From Paenibacillus antarcticus (GTDB lineage Bacteria > Bacillota > Bacilli > Paenibacillales > Paenibacillaceae), in assembly GCF_001637225.1 (NCBI RefSeq), contig NZ_LVJI01000015.1, positions 62,001 to 126,000 on the forward strand: a stretch of 64,000 bases of DNA, written 5' to 3'. Positions within the stretch are counted from its first letter, which is position 1, and each line of letters starts with the position of its first letter. The position numbers were made by a program, and so were the translations under genes. Positions 9,246 through 19,372 of this stretch are shown piece by piece. The notes beneath the pieces were generated by a model, which made no database searches, was not told the DNA's origin, and saw only the letters and a list, made by a program, of their open reading frames with translations.

Positions 9246-10004
9246 TTAACTATAAGATAATGAATGTTCTAAATTACGCTCATCGCAATTCTGTAGATCA
9301 TGAGAATGTCTAACAAAAAATTGAATATTGCCATTCTTTTGTTTCGGTGTTGTTCCTAAATAGCCTTCAATCATATCCAGATCATGAGACACCATTAGGA
9401 AGGTCATATGATGATGTGCATGCATATGCGTTATAAGTTCAAAAAAACTTGCCTGTGTCTGCGCATCGATACCCACAGTAGGCTCATCCAACACAAGTAG
9501 ATCCGGATGGTTAATGAGAGCTCGTGCTAGGAACGCACGTTGTTGTTGCCCCCCAGAGAGCTCCCCAATCCGTTTATTCGCTATATCCTGTATACGCATG
9601 ACTTCTAATGCATCATCGCATTGTTGTTGCATGGCACGACTAACACGTCGGAAGAGCGACTTATTATTGTACATTCCTGAGAGTACTACTTCACGAACAG
9701 TTGCTGGGAATAACGGATTGAAATTGTTTTTTTGCGGGACATAGCCAATTCTCTCCCAGTCTTTAAACTTTCCAATGGGTTGACCGAATAAGTTAATGTT
9801 CCCTTTTTCCGTAGGTAGTAGCCCTACGATCATTTTCATCAAAGTAGACTTCCCTGCCCCATTTGAACCAATGATACCCACAAAGTCGCGCTCTTTCACA
9901 GCAAAATTCACATCTGACAATACCTTCTGATTTCTATATGAGAAAGATACGTTATCTATTTCAATGATGTTCTGATGACAATCTTGGGCCGTCAGTGACT
10001 TCAC
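9246..10004 (-). CDS. znuC: Zinc ABC transporter ATP-binding protein
   Basis: This 252-residue ATPase shows Walker A (GSNGAGKST), Q-loop (VPQKNNF), the ABC signature (LSGGQQQRA), Walker B (LLVLDEP) and the switch His (VSHDLD). It powers Zn(II) import through ZnuB. The start is a GTG at 10004 with GGGCGGAG upstream. After the ATPase core the C-terminal tail carries several His and Cys residues (HSHDLQNCDERNLEHS), which may be metal responsive but is not a family-defining element. Gene order is znuA, znuC, znuB, ccdA with short gaps. Confidence 0.93.
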   Translation of the reverse strand: MKSLTAQDCHQNIIEIDNVSFSYRNQKVLSDVNFAVKERDFVGIIGSNGAGKSTLMKMIVGLLPTEKGNINLFGQPIGKFKDWERIGYVPQKNNFNPLFPATVREVVLSGMYNNKSLFRRVSRAMQQQCDDALEVMRIQDIANKRIGELSGGQQQRAFLARALINHPDLLVLDEPTVGIDAQTQASFFELITHMHAHHHMTFLMVSHDLDMIEGYLGTTPKQKNGNIQFFVRHSHDLQNCDERNLEHSLSYS

Positions 10005-10037
10005 AAGTACTCCGCCCTTCTAATTAAATTCTATCCT

Positions 10038-11012
10038 TTATTTTAAGGCTATAATTAAATTTTGCAAATTTCTATTCATTAATGTAAAGTAATCGTCTTT
10101 ATTCTTTTCCTGTTCTTTCGTCAATCCTTCTAGAGGATTGAGCACCATGGTCTCTACATCAGCTTCACCAGCTAGCGTCTTCGCTAATCGATCTGACACC
10201 AATTCTTCAAAAAAGATATATTGAATCTTCTCTTCCTTCACGATTTTGGCTAAATTGATCAAATCCTGTGCACGAGGTTCTGCATCGGGAGATAAGCCCA
10301 TTATCGAGTGCTGAGTAAGACCATAATCACGTGTCAAATACCCGAAAGCTTGATGAGAGACTACAATTTTCTTATTTGGCACTTTGGCAAGCTCAGATTC
10401 AAACTTAGTATCTAACGCTAACAATTTATCATTCAATACTTGGTACCTTTGTTCGTATTCACTTTGATGACTTGGATCAACTTCTATGAAACTATTCTTA
10501 ATGTTCTCAGCCATCACAAGCGCTGATTTGGGACTCACCCAAGTGTGTGGATCCACATGATGCTGATCAGAATCTGTACTCTCAGTACTAGTCTCTTCAC
10601 CGTGGTCATGTCCATCATGACCTTCAGATTCAATCAGTTTCACACCTTTACTGACTTCCACAGCCTGAACTTTACTATCTTTATCAAGTGCTTTTAGAAA
10701 ACCAGGAACCCATCCTTCAAGACCCGCTCCATTATACATAAATAACTGAGCTTTCGATGTATTGACAATTTCTTGGCTTCTTGGGGTCCAATCATGAGGC
10801 TCTACACCCACTGGAAGCAGATTAATGACATGCGCGTTCTCTCCACCGATAAGTTGAGCAAATTCATAGATTGGATAAAATGTCGTCACTACATTCACTT
10901 TACCTTCTTCCATACCCCCGTTTGAGGTGTTCCCACATCCGGTTATCATCATTATAAAGATTAATACTACAATGAAGGGCGTAATCCCATAGTTACTTTT
11001 TTTCAACTTCAA
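10038..11012 (-). CDS. znuA: Zinc-binding lipoprotein of ABC transporter
   Basis: The protein is about 324 residues from a TTG at 11012 spaced 6 nt from AGGAG; a TTG at 11018 abuts that site directly. A lipoprotein signal ends in the lipobox ITGC. It is a cluster A-I solute-binding protein with the metal ligands HDW (VGVEPHDWTPRS), DPHTWVSP, and VSHQAFGYL. Between them lies the loop HDGHDHGEETSTESTDSDQH, rich in His and acidic residues and typical of zinc rather than manganese binding proteins. It is anchored outside the membrane and delivers Zn(II) to ZnuBC. It is the first gene of the operon, directly after a Zur-type operator. Confidence 0.92.
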   Translation of the reverse strand: MKLKKSNYGITPFIVVLIFIMMITGCGNTSNGGMEEGKVNVVTTFYPIYEFAQLIGGENAHVINLLPVGVEPHDWTPRSQEIVNTSKAQLFMYNGAGLEGWVPGFLKALDKDSKVQAVEVSKGVKLIESEGHDGHDHGEETSTESTDSDQHHVDPHTWVSPKSALVMAENIKNSFIEVDPSHQSEYEQRYQVLNDKLLALDTKFESELAKVPNKKIVVSHQAFGYLTRDYGLTQHSIMGLSPDAEPRAQDLINLAKIVKEEKIQYIFFEELVSDRLAKTLAGEADVETMVLNPLEGLTKEQEKNKDDYFTLMNRNLQNLIIALK

Positions 11013-11029
11013 ATTCAACTCCTATTTTT

Positions 11030-11050
11030 TAATCGTAATCATTACCGTTA
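11030..11050 (-). promoter_or_regulatory. Zur box of the znuACB-ccdA operon
   Basis: TAATCGTAATCATTACCGTT is an imperfect palindrome centred on C11040 and fits the Bacillus Zur consensus (TCGTAAT-N-ATTACGA). Its core CGTAATCATTAC recurs exactly in front of zur. It lies 18 bp before znuA, where repressor binding would block transcription. Confidence 0.85.
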
Positions 11051-11102
11051 ACCAATTATAGAATAGGCTAGATTCAATTGTCAACAGGAATTCCCAAGAA
11101 GA

Positions 11103-11130
11103 AACGGTATCCTCAGATGAGGATACCGTT
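11103..11130 (-). terminator. Intrinsic terminator of metG
   Basis: AACGGTATCCTC and GAGGATACCGTT form a perfect 12-bp stem with a 4-nt loop, followed on the minus strand by TTTCTTCTT. It lies 35 bp after the metG stop. Confidence 0.88.
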
Positions 11131-11164
11131 CTCTATTTACACTATTCTTATCCATTTAACCGTA

Positions 11165-13138
<1,974 letters not shown>

Positions 13139-13186
13139 TCATCATTCCTTTCAAAATATAGTGCGTTTGTCTGATTGGCAAACCTT

Positions 13187-13470
13187 AAAAACACAAAAAA
13201 CTCCCATCCCCTATATGGGACGAGAGTTATCTCACGTGTTACCACCCAAATTCCCTACACCTTTGCAGGTGGCAGGCTCCATCAGTCCCGATATGACTCG
13301 AAACTGTCCATTAACGCTGGCACACGTTGTCCCCTCACGAAGTAACCCATAGGGATTCTTCAAGCTCGAAAACAATTCCTCCCGGACCATATTCTGAGAA
13401 TCCACTTAGACCGGTTTACAGCTACCCCGGCTCTCTGTACTAAACGGTATTCTCATACTCATCCGTTCCT
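13187..13470 (-). promoter_or_regulatory. T-box leader (Met) of metG
   Basis: The minus strand shows AGAGAGCCGGGG and AAACCGG of Stem I, a specifier ATG at 13388-13390 in the context GAATATGGTCC, the T-box GGGTGGTAACACG at about 13239-13251, and a terminator whose 12-bp stem (two G-T wobbles) has a 6-nt loop and ends in a T-rich run at 13187-13200. The T-box overlaps the antiterminator side as in known leaders. The AUG specifier fits the downstream methionyl-tRNA synthetase. Boundaries of the 5' end are approximate. Confidence 0.92.
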
Positions 13471-13558
13471 CGGAAATCAACATATATCATTCAATATACT
13501 TAAGATTGTTGTTACTTGTCAAGTCACACGCAAGGTTACTCTAACATAGGCTTACGCA

Positions 13559-13795
13559 TCATCTCAGCTCTTTGCGTGAAGGTACCAGATCAACGCCTCC
13601 AGGGTGGAAAGGATGACACTTAGCTATTCTTCTCACTGCAAGCCAAGTACCCCTAGCTGCGCCATGGACCTCTATGGCTTCAAGTGCATATGCAGAACAG
13701 GTTGGATAGAACCTACAAGTCGGTGGTTTTAAGGGTGAAATGAATTTACGGTAAATAACAATCGGTCCCTTTATTACTTTACGAGATATAGTCAT
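13559..13795 (-). CDS. yidD: Membrane protein insertion efficiency factor YidD
   Basis: This 78-residue basic protein carries the family signature [18 protein letters not shown] with its three Cys, followed by [11 protein letters not shown]. YidD is a small amphipathic peripheral membrane protein that assists YidC-dependent insertion. Usually it lies in the rpmH-rnpA-yidC cluster; here it follows zur by 2 bp and so is probably co-transcribed with zur and under Zur control. Confidence 0.93.
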   Translation of the reverse strand: MTISRKVIKGPIVIYRKFISPLKPPTCRFYPTCSAYALEAIEVHGAARGTWLAVRRIAKCHPFHPGGVDLVPSRKELR

Positions 13796-13797
13796 CT

Positions 13798-14265
13798 TTA
13801 ACGCTCTCCATTCGCACCCACGAAACCAACCTTACCCTCCTCTTTCATCAGGGGCTGGCAGTCTTTACAATATCCAAATACTTCGAATTTATGTTTAACC
13901 ACTTGAAAATGTTCTGGAATATCCGTTAAATTCATTGGACAAAATTCAATGGGGTGCGTCTTCTGGCACTGCAAGCAAATCATATGGTGATGATGTTGTT
14001 GGACTTCGCTGCAATGTACTTTAAATTTGGCACCATCTTCAAAAATAATCTGCTCCAATACACCCAGTTCCTCCATAACACGCAGGTTACGATATACTGT
14101 ATCAAAACTAAGACCACTATATTTTTTACCCATATAATCATATACTTCTTTTGCCGATAAAAAATCTGATTGTTCACCAAATAACTTGGCAAGCGTCTTA
14201 CGTTGGTCCGTTATACGAAGTCCTTGAGCCGACATCACTTCAATAATATGTTCTGTGGACAACAC
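13798..14265 (-). CDS. zur: Zinc uptake regulator (Fur family)
   Basis: The protein is about 155 residues from a GTG at 14265. The GTG at 14274 directly abuts the AGGAGG site, so the later one is better spaced. Winged-helix residues include [14 protein letters not shown] and [17 protein letters not shown]. The metal sites are typical of Zur: a run of His in [21 protein letters not shown], then [15 protein letters not shown], giving two CxxC-type pairs for structural zinc. Zur represses zinc uptake when zinc is plentiful. A Zur-type box lies upstream of its own gene, implying autoregulation. Confidence 0.92.
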   Translation of the reverse strand: MLSTEHIIEVMSAQGLRITDQRKTLAKLFGEQSDFLSAKEVYDYMGKKYSGLSFDTVYRNLRVMEELGVLEQIIFEDGAKFKVHCSEVQQHHHHMICLQCQKTHPIEFCPMNLTDIPEHFQVVKHKFEVFGYCKDCQPLMKEEGKVGFVGANGER

Positions 14266-14301
14266 TACGCTCACCCTCCTAAAGGTTTGTAAATATACCT
14301 C

Positions 14302-14320
14302 TTACGTAATCATTACTACT
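14302..14320 (-). promoter_or_regulatory. Zur box in front of zur-yidD
   Basis: TTACGTAATCATTACTACT contains the core CGTAATCATTAC at 14305-14316, identical to the core in front of znuA. It lies about 40 bp before the zur start and points to autoregulation. Confidence 0.78.
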
Positions 14321-14450
14321 ATTAATAATAATGCAACAAAACGACACTATCGTCAATTATACACTCAATAATCACGATCCAAGAATGTCGTTTTTTATCG
14401 CTATTGACATGAAGTTTATAACTCCACTTCCATTTCATTAACCAAATAAA

Positions 14451-14479
14451 AGAGGACCTCACAGTTAGTGAGATCCTCT
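14451..14479 (-). terminator. Intrinsic terminator of the CAO-N/PKD surface protein gene
   Basis: AGAGGACCTCAC pairs with GTGAGATCCTCT (12 bp, one mismatch, 5-nt loop), followed on the minus strand by TTTTATTTGG. It lies 22 bp after the stop codon. Confidence 0.8.
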
Positions 14480-14500
14480 ATTTAATAATATATGAGTGCT

Positions 14501-16645
14501 TTACTTATGTTCTGGTAAGGGTGAGAAAATGAAATTCACTGGTAAATTACTGCCTGGTGCTGCTGTGAACCAAATCTCAACTTTTTGTTCAAAACTACCT
14601 GTGCGATAGAGTACACTTGTATCATCTGGAGAAGCGAGCGAGCCAGCAGCCCCATTCCCTTCAGGTACAGATACAATTTCTCCATTAATGAGGACCATAC
14701 CTGAATATTCTCCACCACGTGGATTAAACGTAATCAGTGTATTCGCCGCAACTCGATTCATACTAATCTTATACATAACCCCAAAGTTACCAAGATTAGA
14801 TTCTGTCAAACCTGTCATACCATCTAAACCAACAAGATTTGGATCTCCCTTGTTATCACCTAAAGAGATACGTTGAGACGTTGTACCAATCAGCTCATTA
14901 TATTCAATAAGACGTGTAGCTTCTGGATAGGTTCCACGATTGTGTACGCCATCTCTTGCGAGTTCTTGTAAGTACGGCAGACTTGTAAGAACATCTTTGT
15001 TAGCATCAATCATGATGACCTTATATTCAACAGGAGATTCACTGTACGTATCAGCTAATAATGAAATAACTTGCATAGGTCTCATCTTCAGTTCATTTAG
15101 TTCGTTAAATATAATCTTACTTTCACCAGGAGCAAGTGCTATATCCTGTTTTGCAGAACTATTTTGCATGGATTGGAAATAACGCTGTGCAGACAACTTA
15201 CCTACTAATGTTGCATACATATTAGGACCGGCGAATCCAGAATCCTGAATCTTTATAGTTGTTGGTTCTAGATTTTTATTTGTAGCTATTACATACATCT
15301 TCACATCTTTACCCACTGCATTTACATGATGAATCATAAACCGTGAAGCACCTGATGTCGTCTCACGATACACCACACCTTCGGAGTAGACTGTTTCAGG
15401 GCTATTACTACGTATTAGTGTTACCGGCTCTGAAGTCGCAGTGTACGGCACTTGAGGCATCGTAGGTACGACAGATCCATCAAATTTGTATTGACTCCCA
15501 ATAGGTGTGAATAACTTATTGAAATCCGTCTCATTGTACAACAATTCATCCGTAATATTAATTGTTTTCTCAACAACGCCTACTGCACCATGTCCATCCG
15601 TCACTTTAAGTTGAATCGTCACTGGACCTGGTTTGAAGAACGCAAACTTCTTATTAACCCATTCACGTCTTACAATATCATTCTCATCATCGGTACTTTG
15701 TTCTGTTATGGTAACTAATTCACCCATCTTATATTCTGTTTTATCTGTCGTAAATATAGCTACAGGCGGTAAATTAGGTGCCTTTACTTGAATCGTTATT
15801 GAATAGGGATCGCTCCAGTCTCCATTACTATCAAGTACGGAGTAGGTTACCGTGTGAGGTCCAACCTCCTGAAAGATTTCTTGATTCCCTTCCCAGCGCT
15901 CTTCAACAATAGGTAGTCCTTTAGGGGAGTATGCTTTTGATTGATAAGTGACTGTTGTCTCTCCTGCAACGACTTCTTTCTGCTGGATAGTAAACAAGGC
16001 AACGGGTTTAGTAGACAGACTCAGAATAACTCTTTTCTGTACTGCATCTACGGTATACGAAATATTAAGTGCTTGCGTAATAGAAGTCAGCGGAACCATG
16101 AATATATTCTTCTGTTGGTATGCTGCTCCTTTCATTTCTTTTGCTACACCATTAACCGTATAGATCTTACTATTGAGCTTAAACCGCAATTCATTACTGC
16201 CGCTTATAATAATCGTCTCTTTCGTCTTACCGTCATATGTAAGCTTAAGTCCAACACGATCTACCATGGAACGAACAGCCACATACGAAACGCCTTGTTT
16301 CACCATCATCGGTTGACTTGATGTATATAATTTACCATTCTGATACATTTTATCGCTGTTCATCATAAGAATTAGGTCACTTGGATTAGCAGAAGTCGTT
16401 TCTACACCATTTATATCGAGTGGGGAAGTTATATCCGTTCCACTTTCTCCACCACCATATACGTCTTCCGTTACTACAGTGTTTTGTTCTACTACTTCGT
16501 TTTGTTCTACTACAACGTTTTGCTCAACTACTGTGGTTTGTTCAACTTCTACGGAATTATCCGCGCTTGCAGTATTGAGAAGTGCCGTCTGAGACAACGA
16601 AAACACTGCCAATATTGCCAATATAGTAATTTTCTTGAAATTCAT
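14501..16645 (-). CDS. Secreted protein with copper amine oxidase N domain and PKD-like domains
   Basis: This 714-residue exported protein begins with a signal peptide (about 1-29, ending at TASA-DN). Residues 34-58 consist of repeated VEQN/VVEQN units. A copper amine oxidase N-type domain spans about 90-205 (YVAVRSMVDRVGLKLTYDGK, FMVPLTSITQALNISYTV). Two Ig/PKD-like domains follow to about residue 370 (ending segments EVGPHTVTYSVLDSNGDWSD and FFKPGPVTIQLKVTDGHGAVG). The C-terminal 340 residues form a beta-rich region I do not recognise. It is probably wall-associated or secreted. Function unknown; no catalytic motif was seen. Confidence 0.8.
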   Translation of the reverse strand: MNFKKITILAILAVFSLSQTALLNTASADNSVEVEQTTVVEQNVVVEQNEVVEQNTVVTEDVYGGGESGTDITSPLDINGVETTSANPSDLILMMNSDKMYQNGKLYTSSQPMMVKQGVSYVAVRSMVDRVGLKLTYDGKTKETIIISGSNELRFKLNSKIYTVNGVAKEMKGAAYQQKNIFMVPLTSITQALNISYTVDAVQKRVILSLSTKPVALFTIQQKEVVAGETTVTYQSKAYSPKGLPIVEERWEGNQEIFQEVGPHTVTYSVLDSNGDWSDPYSITIQVKAPNLPPVAIFTTDKTEYKMGELVTITEQSTDDENDIVRREWVNKKFAFFKPGPVTIQLKVTDGHGAVGVVEKTINITDELLYNETDFNKLFTPIGSQYKFDGSVVPTMPQVPYTATSEPVTLIRSNSPETVYSEGVVYRETTSGASRFMIHHVNAVGKDVKMYVIATNKNLEPTTIKIQDSGFAGPNMYATLVGKLSAQRYFQSMQNSSAKQDIALAPGESKIIFNELNELKMRPMQVISLLADTYSESPVEYKVIMIDANKDVLTSLPYLQELARDGVHNRGTYPEATRLIEYNELIGTTSQRISLGDNKGDPNLVGLDGMTGLTESNLGNFGVMYKISMNRVAANTLITFNPRGGEYSGMVLINGEIVSVPEGNGAAGSLASPDDTSVLYRTGSFEQKVEIWFTAAPGSNLPVNFIFSPLPEHK

Positions 16646-16740
16646 TTTTTTGCTCCTCTATCCCATTATTTCTATATAAATATCTTATCACAATCTAATA
16701 GACGCATAAAAACACAAAAAGTTGCTACACAGCAGAAAAT

Positions 16741-16772
16741 AGGAAGGCGCCCCAACATAGGTTAGCCTTCCT
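16741..16772 (-). terminator. Intrinsic terminator of nagZ
   Basis: AGGAAGGC and GCCTTCCT form an 8-bp GC-rich stem, followed on the minus strand by ATTTTC. It lies 18 bp after the nagZ stop. Confidence 0.7.
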
Positions 16773-16790
16773 ATAATTGCATTATTCGAG

Positions 16791-18392
16791 TTATTCTTTT
16801 TTCCATCCCACGCGATATAAGTCATTTATTGTCACGGGTAAGGAACCTTCTGCCTTTTGTAAGCCCATCAGAACGGAAGCCAATGACTCTATCATTATTG
16901 ATGTATTATCATAACAACATAGATATGCAGGCACGTTCTCAATCTCATTAATATCATATGGATTACGTGTTGCCGTTACGATGAAACGAGTATGTTCCTG
17001 CTCTAATAAGCGATTTACGATATCGCTTTGTCCAATTGGGAGCACGCCTCCAGCGGTATACGTTGCCATAACGATCTGAGAGTATCCCTTCGCTGTATTC
17101 ACAACAGTTTCGATCTCATCTTCGGATGGTTCAGAACAAATCCTTAACTCCTTCAGTTCAGCAACATGACCTTGAAGTGCCATCCCTAATGTAAGTAAAC
17201 GGTTCCAACGTTCATCCATTTGATTCTCTAATGATACCTCAGGCCAAATCACAAGCAGTGATTCGTCAGACTTCAATGGCAATTGACCTTCATCTTTAAC
17301 AAGTGTAATACTACTACAAGCAATTTCAGTCAATAAGCTCTTCGTTTGTTCATCTTCGCTACTGATTACACCTAATTGTTGCGCACGTCTGTGTTTCACT
17401 TCCAATATTCTTCTTACTGAATCATCTATGATACTTTCCGAAATTCTACCGTTCGCTACTGCTTCCTTTACAGCCTCTATTGCTTCGATCTGGCAACTCA
17501 AGCGATGTGAGACCAAAATACAATCAGCACCCGCAAGTACAGCTTGCACGGATCCTTCAGCTATTCCAATATTTTTTGAAATGGCATGCATTTCCATACA
17601 ATCTGTCATAATAATACCTTCGAATCCCATTTCTACACGAAGTAAATCAGTAAGAACTGCAGAAGATAATGTCGCAGGAATATCATTAGGTTCTATTGCT
17701 GAGAAAATAACATGTGCAGTCATAATACCATCAATACCTGAATCTATCGCTTTTACGAAAGGTTGTAACTCTACCGCTTTAAGTCTAGCAATATCATGTG
17801 CTACAACGGCAAGTCCGTGATGTGAATCGACATCTGTATCTCCATGCCCTGGAAAGTGTTTACCAACTGCAGAGAGCCCCAGGTCCTGATAAGCATTTAC
17901 TACAGCTACACCATGTTCACTTACTTTTTCTGCAATTTCACCAAAAGAACGTACGCCAATAATCGGGTTTTTTGCATTATTGTTCACATCTAGACTAGGC
18001 GCTAAGTTCATGTTTATTCCTAAAGATAATAATTGCGAAGCATTCAATTGTGCAGATTTATAAGTGAATTCAGTATTATCCGCAGCTCCTAAAGCCATAT
18101 TCCCTGGAATTAGATCCATACCATCCACATCAATACGAGCTACCATGCCTCCTTCTTGATCCGTAGAAATCCATAATGGAGGAAGGCCTTCATTAGCAGC
18201 AAGTTCTTGAAGAGCGATAGACAAGTCAGCTACTTGCTTGACATCATTAATATTTCTACGGAAGTAAATAATACCGCCAACATGATAGTCTGTAATTAGA
18301 GTCTTCGCATGATCATTAAGCTCCTTCGTTGCAAAGCCACACATAAACATTTGACCGATTTTTTGTTCTAGTGACATCTTGAGAATACTCAT
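16791..18392 (-). CDS. nagZ: Beta-N-acetylhexosaminidase, GH3 (NagZ type)
   Basis: The product is 533 residues with a GH3 TIM barrel. Family signatures are LWISTDQEGGMVARI, the motif GKHFPGHGDTDVDSHHGL carrying the His-Asp acid/base pair of NagZ-type enzymes, and GFEGIIMTDCMEMHAI with the nucleophile Asp. A second domain of about 190 residues follows, as in Bacillus-type NagZ. There is no signal peptide, so the enzyme is likely cytoplasmic, unlike the exported Bacillus YbbD. It removes beta-linked N-acetylglucosamine, for example from muropeptide fragments. It stands alone between its terminator and the pflA terminator. Confidence 0.88.
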   Translation of the reverse strand: MSILKMSLEQKIGQMFMCGFATKELNDHAKTLITDYHVGGIIYFRRNINDVKQVADLSIALQELAANEGLPPLWISTDQEGGMVARIDVDGMDLIPGNMALGAADNTEFTYKSAQLNASQLLSLGINMNLAPSLDVNNNAKNPIIGVRSFGEIAEKVSEHGVAVVNAYQDLGLSAVGKHFPGHGDTDVDSHHGLAVVAHDIARLKAVELQPFVKAIDSGIDGIMTAHVIFSAIEPNDIPATLSSAVLTDLLRVEMGFEGIIMTDCMEMHAISKNIGIAEGSVQAVLAGADCILVSHRLSCQIEAIEAVKEAVANGRISESIIDDSVRRILEVKHRRAQQLGVISSEDEQTKSLLTEIACSSITLVKDEGQLPLKSDESLLVIWPEVSLENQMDERWNRLLTLGMALQGHVAELKELRICSEPSEDEIETVVNTAKGYSQIVMATYTAGGVLPIGQSDIVNRLLEQEHTRFIVTATRNPYDINEIENVPAYLCCYDNTSIMIESLASVLMGLQKAEGSLPVTINDLYRVGWKKE

Positions 18393-18528
18393 CGTTTATC
18401 CAATCCTTTCATAAATGACGCATCGTTGTAAAAAGGGGTTTTACTTTAGATATGTAGTGCATATATGTAGGTCTAGTTGAACAAATCTAATTATGTACGT
18501 AACAGGTAAGTTTTTCAATTAATAATTT

Positions 18529-18570
18529 AAAAAGAAGGCACGATTTCAAAGGAAAAAGTGCCTTCTTTTT
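18529..18570 (-). terminator. Intrinsic terminator of pflBA
   Basis: AAAAAGAAGGCAC and GTGCCTTCTTTTT form a 13-bp stem whose T-run follows on the minus strand. It begins 4 bp after the pflA stop codon. Confidence 0.9.
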
Positions 18571-18573
18571 AAT

Positions 18574-19311
18574 TTACTGTAAATGCTGGTTATTACGGCC
18601 TTTTTCAATAAGCTGATAGGCGCGTTGTACTTCCTCATCAGAAGGAGATGGAACACCTTCAAGCGGATAATCTATTCCTAATGACTTCCATTTATATATT
18701 CCCATCTGATGATAAGGTAAGATTTCGAACTTCTCTACACCATTTAATGTACCAATAAACTCACCTAAATGGACAAGGTCTTCTTCAAGATCATGAATGC
18801 CTGGTACATATACATGCCGAATCCACATCTTATGACCATGTTCTGATAACCATTCCGCTGTTTTGAGCGTTCGCTCATTACTTTTTGCGGTTAATTTGAT
18901 ATGCTTCTCGTCATCAATATGCTTGATATCTAACAGCACCAAATCCGTAACATCCAATAATTCTTTAATTTTATCAGCATCATTGAAGCCGTTACTATCT
19001 AAAGTCGTATGAAGATTCCAACGACGTTTGACTTCTCTAAATAATTCGGCAACAAATTTAGCTTGTAGACTAGGCTCTCCTCCTGAAACCGTAAGGCCGC
19101 CTCCAGAGGAGCGATAATAATTAATATATGGCTCAATCTCTGACAGCACATCTTCAACTGTCATTTCTTTGCCCTCATTCAGCTCCCATGTATCGGGATT
19201 GTGACAGTATTGACACCGCATCAGGCAACCCTGCATGAATAGGACAAAGCGGATTCCTGGACCATCAACCGTTCCAAAGGTCTCCAAAGAATGAACATGT
19301 CCTTTGATCAT
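18574..19311 (-). CDS. pflA: Pyruvate formate-lyase activating enzyme (radical SAM)
   Basis: This 245-residue radical-SAM enzyme has the cluster motif MQGCLMRCQYCHNPDTW (CxxxCxxC) near residue 30 and GGLTVSGGEPSLQ for S-adenosylmethionine binding. It abstracts the glycine hydrogen of PflB to form the active glycyl radical and works only without oxygen. It follows pflB by 61 bp with an AGGGTGA ribosome site, so both are probably on one transcript that ends at the hairpin just downstream. Confidence 0.96.
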   Translation of the reverse strand: MIKGHVHSLETFGTVDGPGIRFVLFMQGCLMRCQYCHNPDTWELNEGKEMTVEDVLSEIEPYINYYRSSGGGLTVSGGEPSLQAKFVAELFREVKRRWNLHTTLDSNGFNDADKIKELLDVTDLVLLDIKHIDDEKHIKLTAKSNERTLKTAEWLSEHGHKMWIRHVYVPGIHDLEEDLVHLGEFIGTLNGVEKFEILPYHQMGIYKWKSLGIDYPLEGVPSPSDEEVQRAYQLIEKGRNNQHLQ

Positions 19312-19372
19312 ATGAAGTCACCCTTTCTGTATCCGCTGACTTAAAAGTATAGTTAAAATTACCCATTAACTC

